NCBI GenBank assembly: GCA_020638905.1
Contig: JACKHP010000023.1
Span: forward strand, 4,600-68,599
Direction: 5' to 3'
Length of the DNA: 64,000 bases
Source of the DNA: Planctomycetota bacterium
GTDB taxonomy: Bacteria > Planctomycetota > B15-G4
The notes under the pieces are model-generated. The model saw only the letters and a program-made list of their open reading frames with translations. It had not been told where the DNA came from and made no database searches. The stretch's first letter is position 1. Every line of letters starts with the position of its first letter. This document shows positions 37,201-45,181 of the stretch, one piece after another. The position numbers were made by a program, and so were the translations under genes.

Positions 37201-37532
37201 CGACGATGAAAGATGCGCAGCGCAAGACGACACCGCACCCGATGCCCGATCAGGAGATCCTGAACATCGACGGGGCGGCCGCGCTCCTCGGCGTGAGCAT
37301 CAAGACCTTCAGCAAGGTGCTGCGCGAGGGCGACGTCCCCGGGCGCAAGGTGGGGCGCGAGTGGAAGTTCTCGCGCCGTGCCCTGATCGACTGGATCGGC
37401 CAGTCGCGCTCGCGCAACTTCCTCGACCAGACCGACGCCGGCCTCGGCGAGCGTCCGCGCCGTGCGCGCGCGGCCGCCGCGGTGCGCCGACGCAAGACCG
37501 ACGACGGCTACTCCGCGGACGACATGCGATGA
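37197..37532 (+). CDS. Small helix-turn-helix (excisionase-type) DNA-binding protein
   Basis: A 111-residue protein starting at a GTG that overlaps the previous stop (GTGA). Residues about 20-68 are a winged-HTH of the MerR/excisionase type: LNIDGAAALLGVSIKTFSKVLREGDVPGRKVGREWKFSRRALIDWI. The C-terminal third is Arg/Ala-rich and likely disordered. Its position between the B12 subunit and an acyl-CoA dehydrogenase, coupled to both, suggests it regulates this block rather than serving as a phage excisionase. Confidence 0.85.
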   Translation: MTTMKDAQRKTTPHPMPDQEILNIDGAAALLGVSIKTFSKVLREGDVPGRKVGREWKFSRRALIDWIGQSRSRNFLDQTDAGLGERPRRARAAAAVRRRKTDDGYSADDMR

Positions 37533-38689
37533 CGACCACCGAGATGGGACTCCTGACCGAGGAGCAGACGCTGCTGCGCGACACCGTGCGTGACTTCGCG
37601 CGTGACGAGCTGCTCCCGCAGGCGGTCGAGATCGACCGCGAGGCGCGCTTCCCGGTCGAGACGTTCAAGAAGATCGCCGAGCTCGGCCTGCTGGGCCTGC
37701 CGATCCCCGAGGAGTTCGAGGGGGCGGGCGTCGACGCCGTGACGGGCGCGCTGGTGATCGAGGAGCTCGCCAAGGTCTGCGCCAGCACCGCGCTCGGCGT
37801 GGCGGCGCACACCTCGCTCTGCCTCTGGCCGCTGTACACCTTCGGCAACGACGACCAGCGCGCGCGCTTCGTGCCCGACCTCGCCTCGGGACGCAAGCTC
37901 GGGGCCTTCGGCCTGACCGAGCCCGACGCCGGCTCCGACTCGGGCGGCACCAGGACGCGCGCCGTGCGCGACGGCGACGAGTGGGTGCTCAACGGCACGA
38001 AGATCTTCATCACGAACGCGAACTACGCCGACACGTTCGTGGTGACCGCGGTCACGGACGCCGAGAAGAAGACGCGCGGCGGCATCACGTCGTTCATCCT
38101 CGAGCGCGGCATGCCCGGCTTCACCATCGCCAAGGGCGACGAGAAGCTCGGCATGCGCGGCTCCGACTGGGGCGAGCTGGCGTTCGCCGATTGCCGCGTG
38201 CCGGACGCCAACGTGCTCGGCAACGTGGGCGAGGGCTTCTCGAACTTCATGCAGACCCTCGACGGCGGGCGCATCGGCATCGGCGCGCTCGCTCTGGGCA
38301 TCGCCGAGGGCGCCTACGACCTGTCGCGCCGCTACGCCAAGGAGCGCGTGGCGTTCGGAAAGCCGATCGCCCAGCAGCAGGCCGTGGCCTTCATGCTGGC
38401 CGACATGGCCGTGAGCATCGAGGCCGCGCGCGGACTCATCCGCCGAGCGGCCCTGCTCAAGGACGCCTCCCTCCCGTACACCACCGAAGCCGCCATGGCG
38501 AAGCTCTTCGCCTCCGAGATCGCGATGAAGGTCACCTCCGACGCGATCCAGGTCCACGGCGGCTACGGCTACACGAGCGAATACCACGTCGAGCGCATGT
38601 ATCGCGACGCCAAGCTGTGCACCATCGGCGAAGGCACCAGCGAGATCCAGCGCATCGTCATCAGCCGCGCCGTCCTCGGGGACGGCTGA
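37529..38689 (+). CDS. Acyl-CoA dehydrogenase (short-chain type) 2
   Basis: A 386-residue acyl-CoA dehydrogenase overlapping the HTH gene by ATGA. Motifs: AFGLTEPDAGSDSGGTRT, IFITNANYADTFVV, DGGRIGIGALALGIAEGAYDL and the catalytic Glu in TIGEGTSEIQRIVISRAVLG. It is a clear paralogue of the enzyme at 34.6 kb but only moderately similar, so the two probably prefer different chain lengths or branching, such as isobutyryl- versus butyryl-CoA. Confidence 0.95.
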   Translation: MTTTEMGLLTEEQTLLRDTVRDFARDELLPQAVEIDREARFPVETFKKIAELGLLGLPIPEEFEGAGVDAVTGALVIEELAKVCASTALGVAAHTSLCLWPLYTFGNDDQRARFVPDLASGRKLGAFGLTEPDAGSDSGGTRTRAVRDGDEWVLNGTKIFITNANYADTFVVTAVTDAEKKTRGGITSFILERGMPGFTIAKGDEKLGMRGSDWGELAFADCRVPDANVLGNVGEGFSNFMQTLDGGRIGIGALALGIAEGAYDLSRRYAKERVAFGKPIAQQQAVAFMLADMAVSIEAARGLIRRAALLKDASLPYTTEAAMAKLFASEIAMKVTSDAIQVHGGYGYTSEYHVERMYRDAKLCTIGEGTSEIQRIVISRAVLGDG

Positions 38690-38703
38690 AGACCAAGGAA
38701 TCC

Positions 38704-40890
38704 ATGACCATGACACAGCACGGCGGCCTCGTTGCCGCGGCCGTCCAGGGCGGCGTCGATGCCTTCGAGTCCATCTGGATGGAGATGCTCGACGCACCTC
38801 CGCCCGCGGCCGAGTTCCTGGCCGGGCTCGAGGCCCTGCCCGAAGTCCATCGTCGCAGCGTGGCGCCGGCGTTGCTCCAGCTGCTGCTCGAGAGCTACCA
38901 GGCGAAGGACGCCCACGCGGACGTGCTCGCGGTGATGCGTGAGCTGCTGCCGTACCGTCCGCGCGGGTTCGACGCGCTCGACGTCGTGAAGCGCGCGCTC
39001 ACGGCGCGGTACGGCGACGAGCCGTGGTTCGAGCGCTTCGTCGCGCTGGCCGGCATCGAGGACGTCGACGTGCTCGAGGGCCTCGAGGCCTTCGACCGTC
39101 TGCTGGCGCTGCTGCCCGGCTCGCCGGTCTACCACGCCACCGGCTGGGGCGAGGGCGTGGTGGTTTCGGTCGACCTCGACGAGGACCACATCACCGTCTC
39201 GTTCCGCAGCGAGGTGCGCGAGCGCTCGATGCCGTTCCAGACCGGGCTCGACGTGCTGCGTCCGCTCGAGCGGCGCGACCTGCGCGCGCGGCTGCTGATC
39301 GACGTCGACGGACTGCAGCACGACGCCGAGAACGACCCGTCGGTGCTGATCCGCGCCGTGGCCCGCCTGCACAAGGGACGCGCCACGTCGAAGGAGATCA
39401 AGCAGTGGCTCGAGGGCGCGGTGATCCCGTCGTCCGGCTGGGCCAGCTGGTGGAAGAAGGCCAAGGTCGCCGCGGCGCACGACCCGTACCTCGCCGTCGA
39501 GAACCCGGCGCGCCCGTTGTTCATCCTGCGCAAGCGTGCGCTCTCGCCCGCCGAGGAGGTGGGGCAGGCGCTCGACCGCGCCAAGAACCTGACCGGCATG
39601 CTCGACGTCGTGCGAGGTCCGCTCTCGCTCGACCCCGCCGACGACGTCAAGGCGGTCATGCTCGATCACCTGCGCTCGCGGCTCGAGACCCCGGGCGAGA
39701 AGCCGGTGGCCAGGGTCGAGGCGTCGCTGCTGCTGGCGCGGCACGGCGTGATCCCGGTCGAGGAGGCCGGGCGCCTCGTGGGCTCGCTGGTGAGCGGCGA
39801 GACGCGCAGCGAGTCGATCGGCGACCTGCTCAGCGAGCTCAAGGCCGCGGGCATGCGCAAGGAGGCGCTCGACGCGTTCATCGCCGCCGAGCCGACGCTG
39901 TGGTCCGACGCGGTCATCGGCGAGCTCGCGAGCGTCCCGCCCGCGCTGCTCGACACGGTCACCGACCGGCTCCTGCAGGACGGACGCGGCGAGGCGCTGG
40001 CGAACCGCTTCGGCATCTTCCTGATGAGCCCCAGCCGTCAGCCGGCGGTGGTCACCAAGCTCGCCAAGCACTACGCGGCGGGCATGCTCGACGGCGTGGA
40101 GAACGCGCCCTCGGTGTCCGACGTCGTGATGGGCCTGCTGCACCTGGCCGAGACCCAGGCGCCCAAGGCCGCACGTGACGACCGTCCCGCGAAGGACGCG
40201 CTGAAGGGCGTGTCCGACGTGCTGTTCGCCAAGAAGAAGGGCCTCATGGCGGCCTTCGGCAAGCACGCCACGCGCAGCGAGCTCGAACGTGCGATGCACG
40301 TGCTCTTCCGCTGCCGCTCGATGCCCGACGACATCGGCAACGGGCTGAAGACCGTCTGCCACAAGCGCTTCCCCGACCTCGTGCCGCGCGACGAGACCCC
40401 GTTCTGGGAGACGAACGCGATCTTCTGCACGCGCAAGGGCATCGCGCGTCGTCAGGAGGAGCACCGCGTCCTGCTGCAGGAGAAGATCCCGGAGAACTCC
40501 GAGCAGATCGGACGAGCGGCGGCGTACGGCGACCTGTCCGAGAACTACGAGTGGACGGCGGCCATCGAGCAGCAACGCCAGCTCACCGAGAAGGCCGCGG
40601 CGATGGAGGCCGAGCTGCGGCTCGCACGTGCCATCGAGGACCAGGAGCTCAAGCCCGGCGTGGTGTCGCCCGGCACGCGCGTCACCTACGAGCGCGACGG
40701 CGAGAAGCACACCGTCACGATCCTCGGACCGTGGGACGTGGGCGAGGGACTCGTGAGCTACCGTGCGCCCATCGCAGCCGGCATGCTCGGAGCGAAGGCG
40801 GGAGAGACGGCCACGCTCGAGCTGCCCGACGGCGCGGTCAAGGTCATGGTGACCGAGGTCGTCCCGGTGGTCGAGGGACAGCCCGCGTGA
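38704..40890 (+). CDS. greA: Long GreA/GreB-family transcription elongation factor
   Basis: A 728-residue protein whose last 145 residues are GreA. The coiled-coil tip AYGDLSENYEW keeps both catalytic acids of the family (Asp610 and Glu613), and the C-terminal globular domain reads LGPWDVGEGLVSYRAPIAAGMLGAKAGETATLELPDG. The first 580 residues are helical and of no known domain, apart from a short SH3-like segment near 145-185 (VYHATGWGEGVVVSVDLDEDHITVSF). Ordinary GreA is about 160 residues; proteins with this large N-terminal part are known from Chlamydiae. It should rescue backtracked RNA polymerase. ATG at 38704 has AAGGA a few bases upstream. Confidence 0.88.
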   Translation: MTMTQHGGLVAAAVQGGVDAFESIWMEMLDAPPPAAEFLAGLEALPEVHRRSVAPALLQLLLESYQAKDAHADVLAVMRELLPYRPRGFDALDVVKRALTARYGDEPWFERFVALAGIEDVDVLEGLEAFDRLLALLPGSPVYHATGWGEGVVVSVDLDEDHITVSFRSEVRERSMPFQTGLDVLRPLERRDLRARLLIDVDGLQHDAENDPSVLIRAVARLHKGRATSKEIKQWLEGAVIPSSGWASWWKKAKVAAAHDPYLAVENPARPLFILRKRALSPAEEVGQALDRAKNLTGMLDVVRGPLSLDPADDVKAVMLDHLRSRLETPGEKPVARVEASLLLARHGVIPVEEAGRLVGSLVSGETRSESIGDLLSELKAAGMRKEALDAFIAAEPTLWSDAVIGELASVPPALLDTVTDRLLQDGRGEALANRFGIFLMSPSRQPAVVTKLAKHYAAGMLDGVENAPSVSDVVMGLLHLAETQAPKAARDDRPAKDALKGVSDVLFAKKKGLMAAFGKHATRSELERAMHVLFRCRSMPDDIGNGLKTVCHKRFPDLVPRDETPFWETNAIFCTRKGIARRQEEHRVLLQEKIPENSEQIGRAAAYGDLSENYEWTAAIEQQRQLTEKAAAMEAELRLARAIEDQELKPGVVSPGTRVTYERDGEKHTVTILGPWDVGEGLVSYRAPIAAGMLGAKAGETATLELPDGAVKVMVTEVVPVVEGQPA

Positions 40891-40957
40891 CCGCGGCGCG
40901 GCCGGCGCGGGCGACGGGCTGTGTCGCCGTCCGTCCGCGCCCGGGCGCCTCGTGTCG

Positions 40958-42508
40958 ATGAGCGGCGCCGACGACTCGCAGCCGGACGACGCCCGGGCGG
41001 CGTCCGCCACGGGCGGTCCGTCGGCGGCCGAGATCGCGGCCGCGGCGCGCGTGGCCGGTGCGCACCGCGTGAGCGAGGCGGGCGAGCGGCCCGATGCGCC
41101 GCCGGCCGACGCCGAGCACGGACGCGTCGCCGAGCGTCCCGCGATGGACTTCTGGCGCGCGCTCTACGAGCGCCGCACGACGCGCCAGTTCGACGCGGCG
41201 CGTCCCGTCGCGCGCGAGGTCGTGCTCGAGCTGCTCGACGCCGCGCTCATCGCGCCGACCTCGTGCAACCTGCAGATGTGGGACTTCGTCGTGGTCGACG
41301 ATCCCGTCCAGCGCGAGAAGCTGGGACGCCTGTCGACGCAGGTGCTCACCACGCCCGTCTCGATCTACGTCGCCTACGGCAAGGAGTACAGCGAGGAGGG
41401 CCACGCGAACGTGCAGTCGGTGGCCGCCGCGATGCAGAACATGTCGCTGGCCGCGCACGTCCTCGGCATGGGCACCTTCTGGATCAACCAGCTCGGCCCG
41501 CGTGACGAGGTGGGCCGCATCCTGGGCCTGCCGACGGACCGCGAGGTCGTGGCCGCGCTGGCCGTGGGCTGGCCGAAGGTCTACCCGACGCGCGCGCCGA
41601 AGCGCCGCCCGTTCGAGCACGTGGTGCACTGGAACCACTTCAGCGGACGTCCCATCCCGACGTCGCCGCGCCCGGCCGACTGGACGCTCGACCTGATCCG
41701 CGACTACCAGCAGGCGCGCGTGCTGAACGGCAACCGCTACAACAAGGCGCGCCCGTGGGAGATGGACGCCGCGTTGGCCGCCGCGCTGCGCGTGGCACCG
41801 CGCGTCGACGAGGGACGTCCCGGCGACGACGCTCCGCGCTGGCTGGACGTCCTGCCGGTGCACGGCCTGTTCACGGGCGCGATGGCGCGCCACCACCGCG
41901 ACCACCGCTGGGCGGTGCTCGAGCTGTCCGACGACGTGGCGCGCTTCGCGGCCAAGCGGACGGCGCCCTTGCCCTGCGACGCGTTCGTGTTCGATCCGGC
42001 GCACCCCGAGGCGTTGCCGCAGGGAGCGTTCGCCGTGATCTCGGTGCTGAACCGGCTCGAGGCGCTGCCGCCCGCCGACCGCCCGAAGCTGCTCGCGGCG
42101 CTGCACGCGGCGCTGGCGCCCGACGGCGTGCTGCTCGTCCAGCACGTGAGCGCGCGCAGCTTCCACGGCGTCGCGTCGTGGATGCACGCGCGCCGCGGCG
42201 GGCCGGGAGGCGTCGAGTACGTCCTCGCGCCCGACCCGAACCTCGGTCCGTTCGAGGCGCTCTCGCCGGCGGCCGTCGACGCGCTGTTGCGGGACGCGGG
42301 CTTCCGCACCGAACGATCGTCCTGCGAGGACGTCGTCCCCTCGAAACGGGAAGTCGAGTTCCGCACGCGCAACATGCCCGCCCCGCTGCGCGCGGCCGTG
42401 CGCGCCGCGGTGGGGGTCGGGCGGGCCGTCGGCGGGTTGCCCGGAGTGTCGGCCTTCGCGCGCACACGCACGCTCGTGTCGCGCAAGGCGGACCGCGTTC
42501 TCGGGTAG
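40958..42508 (+). CDS. Nitroreductase fused to a degenerate methyltransferase-like domain
   Basis: About 516 residues (a GTG two codons upstream is equally possible). After an Ala/Asp-rich lead, residues about 60-235 are a nitroreductase: FWRALYERRTTRQFDAARPV (FMN contact RRTTRQF), LIAPTSCNLQMWDFVVVDD and AAMQNMSLAAHVLGMGTFWI. Residues about 270-500 resemble a class I SAM methyltransferase by layout (WLDVLPVHGLFTGAM, RWAVLELSDD, FAVISVLNRLEALP, LAPDGVLLVQHV), but the glycine-rich SAM loop is missing. The natural substrate is unknown; the second half may be a binding module. Confidence 0.8.
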   Translation: MSGADDSQPDDARAASATGGPSAAEIAAAARVAGAHRVSEAGERPDAPPADAEHGRVAERPAMDFWRALYERRTTRQFDAARPVAREVVLELLDAALIAPTSCNLQMWDFVVVDDPVQREKLGRLSTQVLTTPVSIYVAYGKEYSEEGHANVQSVAAAMQNMSLAAHVLGMGTFWINQLGPRDEVGRILGLPTDREVVAALAVGWPKVYPTRAPKRRPFEHVVHWNHFSGRPIPTSPRPADWTLDLIRDYQQARVLNGNRYNKARPWEMDAALAAALRVAPRVDEGRPGDDAPRWLDVLPVHGLFTGAMARHHRDHRWAVLELSDDVARFAAKRTAPLPCDAFVFDPAHPEALPQGAFAVISVLNRLEALPPADRPKLLAALHAALAPDGVLLVQHVSARSFHGVASWMHARRGGPGGVEYVLAPDPNLGPFEALSPAAVDALLRDAGFRTERSSCEDVVPSKREVEFRTRNMPAPLRAAVRAAVGVGRAVGGLPGVSAFARTRTLVSRKADRVLG

Positions 42509-42581
42509 ACTGACCCGTCGCGGTGCCGAAGGGGCGCCGCGGCGCGGCGGGCGCGGAGGGCGTCCCGCCGAGGAGACGGCG

Positions 42582-45125
42582 GTGGGCGACAGCGAAGACC
42601 ATCCGTACCCCGGGGCGACCGGACTCGAGCGCCTCATGCTGGCCTTCCTCGAGGCGCACGAGATCGACGACGACGAGGCGTTCGAGCGCTACGTCGCCGG
42701 GCTCGGCGAGGAGGCGACGGGGCTCCCCGGGTTCCGTCTCGAATACCGCGAGTCGATGCGGCTCGTGCAGTCGATCGTGCGCAACGACGGAGGGAGGAGC
42801 TCGGCCGAGGACGAGCGCGAGCTCTCCGACGAGGAGCGCGAGGCTCTGCGCGCTCGGTTGACCGCGATGTGGGAGGGCGGCCGGCTCGAGCGGCGCTACG
42901 AGCTCGGCGCGCCTCTCGCGCGCGGCGGGACCAGCGTCATCCTGGCCGTACGCGACCGCGAGTTCGGCCGCGATCTCGCGATGAAGGTGCTGCTGGCCCC
43001 CGGCGAGGAGGTGCCCGCGTTCCCCGCCCTCGAGGAGGACGACACGAGGCGCGGCGCGTGGCTGACGCCGGTCGTCCAGCGCTTCGTGCAGGAGGCCCGG
43101 GTCACGGCGCGGCTCGAGCACCCCGGCATCGTGCCGGTGTACGACCTGGGCGCCGACGGACACGGGCGTCCGTACTTCACGATGAAGCGCGTGCACGGGA
43201 GGACGCTCGAGGAGGTGGCGCTCGACGCGCGTCACGGCCGCGGCGGCTGGAGCATCAATCGCGTCGTCTCGGTGCTGCAGCGCGTGTGCGAGGCGGTGAG
43301 CTACGCGCACAGCCAGGGCGTCCTGCACGGTGACCTGAAACCCGGCAACATCATGGTCGGCGAGTTCGGCGAGACCTACGTGATGGACTGGGGCCTGTGC
43401 GTGCCGCGCATCGACGACGGACCGATCCAGAGCGTGAAGCCGCGCGTCTCGATGTCCGACGTGTTCGGGCGCGCGCGCAGCGGGTCCGCGTTCGGCACCG
43501 TCCCGTACATGGCGCCCGAGCAGGCGCGCGGCGCGGCCGACGAGCTCGACGAGTGCGCCGACGTGTATTCGATCGGCGCCGTGCTGTACCACGTGCTGAC
43601 GGGCATCGTCCCGTACACCGACGTCGTCCCGAGCCGGCTGCCGCAGCTCGTGCTGCTCAAGGTGCGTGGTGCGGGACCGAGCGCGATCCACGATCTGCAC
43701 CCCGAGGCGCCCGCGGCACTGATCGAGATCTGCGAGCGGGCGATGGCGCGCGACCCAGGGGCCCGGCACCCGACCGTGGCGATGCTCGGGAACGACCTCT
43801 CGAACTACCTCGCCGACCTGAACGACGACCGCCGGCGGGCGCAGCTCGTGAACCTCTTCCTGCAGCGCATGCTCGCCGAGCACTCGCCGGACCGCGCCCG
43901 CGGGCGGGATCTCACGGTGGCCGAGGTGGTCGAGCGCGCCGTGCAGGAGCTCGACCGCGAGGGTCCCGGAGATCCCGCCGACGAGGCCGAACTGCGCTTC
44001 ACGATCGGACGCGTCTTCCGGCGTCTCGACCGGCGCGAACAGGCCTTGCGGCAGCTCGGATCCGCCGAGCACCTGTTCCAGCTGGCCGAGGCCGGCAACT
44101 CGCGTTCGGCCCTGGCCTGCCGCTACGAACTCTCGTTGCTCGTCGAGCGGCAGGGAGATCCCACGCGGGCGGTCTCGATGCTCGAGGAACTCGCGTCACG
44201 CCAGGAGGGCCTGCTCGGGGAGCACGACGAGGACACGCTCGAGACGCTCTTCCTGCTGGCCGAGGCTCGGGCGCGTTCGGGCGACCTCGCGCGCGCGCTC
44301 GAGCTGCACGAGATCGTGTACGGACGCAGGAAGTCGTCGCTGGGTGCCGAGCATCCCTCGACCCTCGACTCGTTGGGCTGCCTGGCGATCATGAAGGTCG
44401 ACATGGGCGACGTCGAGGGCGGCATCGAACTGCAGCGCAGGGTGCTCGACGGCTGCGTCCGCGAGTGGGGCGAGGACCATCCGCAGACGATCATCGCGTA
44501 CAGCGACCTGGCGTCGATCATCATGAGGAGCCCGGAGGTCGAACGCGGCCTCGGCCCCGCGCGCATCGCCGCCGAGCTCAGCGAGCGCGTCCACGGGCCC
44601 GCGCACCTCTACACGCTCACGATCTCGAGCAACCTCGGGCAGGTCCTGTGGATGACGGGACGCCTCGGCGAGGCCGACATCGTGTTGAGCCGTACGGTCG
44701 AGCGCATGCGGGCGGCCGACATCACTCCCGGACGCGTGACCTTCTCGATCCTCAACAACCTGGCGGTGCTGCGGACCACCGAGGGACGCTTCGACGAGGC
44801 CCTGGCGCTCCACGCCGAGGCGGTCGCGGGCGCGCGGCGCGTCCTCGGCGACGACCACTACTTCACCGGTCGCTACCGCTCGTCGTACGGCCGGAGCCTG
44901 CTGCGGGCGGGACGCGTCGAGCTGGCCTGCGACGAGCTGGCGGCTGCCTACAAGCTCCTGCTGCTGCAGCTCGGCGACGGCAACTCGTGGACGATCGAGG
45001 CGTTCGAGCTGCTCGAGGAGGCGCTCGGACTCCTGCGCCGCGGGCGGAGAGGCCAGGGCGACGACCCAGGCGACGTCGCCGACGGGGACGAGCCTCCGCC
45101 GCGGACGGAGTCCGTCTCCGAATGA
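42582..45125 (+). CDS. Serine/threonine protein kinase with C-terminal TPR array
   Basis: An 847-residue PknB-type kinase. The kinase domain is at about 100-400: glycine-loop LGAPLARGGTSVILAV, Lys in AMKVLLAP, catalytic loop VLHGDLKPGNIMV (HGD replaces HRD, Asp retained), MDWGLC in place of DFG, and GTVPYMAPEQARGAADELDECADVYS. From about 470 the chain is tetratricopeptide repeats (ALRQLGSAEHLFQLAEAGN, ARSGDLARALELHEIVYGRR, and so on). No transmembrane segment is seen, so it is probably soluble. The GTG at 42582 has AGGAG seven bases upstream. A TAGACT overlaps the preceding stop codon. Confidence 0.92.
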   Translation: MGDSEDHPYPGATGLERLMLAFLEAHEIDDDEAFERYVAGLGEEATGLPGFRLEYRESMRLVQSIVRNDGGRSSAEDERELSDEEREALRARLTAMWEGGRLERRYELGAPLARGGTSVILAVRDREFGRDLAMKVLLAPGEEVPAFPALEEDDTRRGAWLTPVVQRFVQEARVTARLEHPGIVPVYDLGADGHGRPYFTMKRVHGRTLEEVALDARHGRGGWSINRVVSVLQRVCEAVSYAHSQGVLHGDLKPGNIMVGEFGETYVMDWGLCVPRIDDGPIQSVKPRVSMSDVFGRARSGSAFGTVPYMAPEQARGAADELDECADVYSIGAVLYHVLTGIVPYTDVVPSRLPQLVLLKVRGAGPSAIHDLHPEAPAALIEICERAMARDPGARHPTVAMLGNDLSNYLADLNDDRRRAQLVNLFLQRMLAEHSPDRARGRDLTVAEVVERAVQELDREGPGDPADEAELRFTIGRVFRRLDRREQALRQLGSAEHLFQLAEAGNSRSALACRYELSLLVERQGDPTRAVSMLEELASRQEGLLGEHDEDTLETLFLLAEARARSGDLARALELHEIVYGRRKSSLGAEHPSTLDSLGCLAIMKVDMGDVEGGIELQRRVLDGCVREWGEDHPQTIIAYSDLASIIMRSPEVERGLGPARIAAELSERVHGPAHLYTLTISSNLGQVLWMTGRLGEADIVLSRTVERMRAADITPGRVTFSILNNLAVLRTTEGRFDEALALHAEAVAGARRVLGDDHYFTGRYRSSYGRSLLRAGRVELACDELAAAYKLLLLQLGDGNSWTIEAFELLEEALGLLRRGRRGQGDDPGDVADGDEPPPRTESVSE

Positions 45126-45162
45126 CGTCCGGACGCGCCCACGCGGAGCGCGCCCGGACGTC
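45124..45162. terminator. Hairpin between convergent kinase and FG-GAP genes
   Basis: GACGTCCGGACGCGC (45124-45138) and GCGCGCCCGGACGTC (45148-45162) pair with a single mismatch. The element overlaps the kinase stop and lies 20 bases from the convergent gene's stop. Confidence 0.55.
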
Positions 45163-45181
45163 GTGAAGTCTCAGTCCACGG

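Noticed and set aside
37197..37532. Phage or integrative-element remnant
   Set aside because: No integrase, att-like repeats or other mobile genes nearby, and the gene is coupled to metabolic genes.
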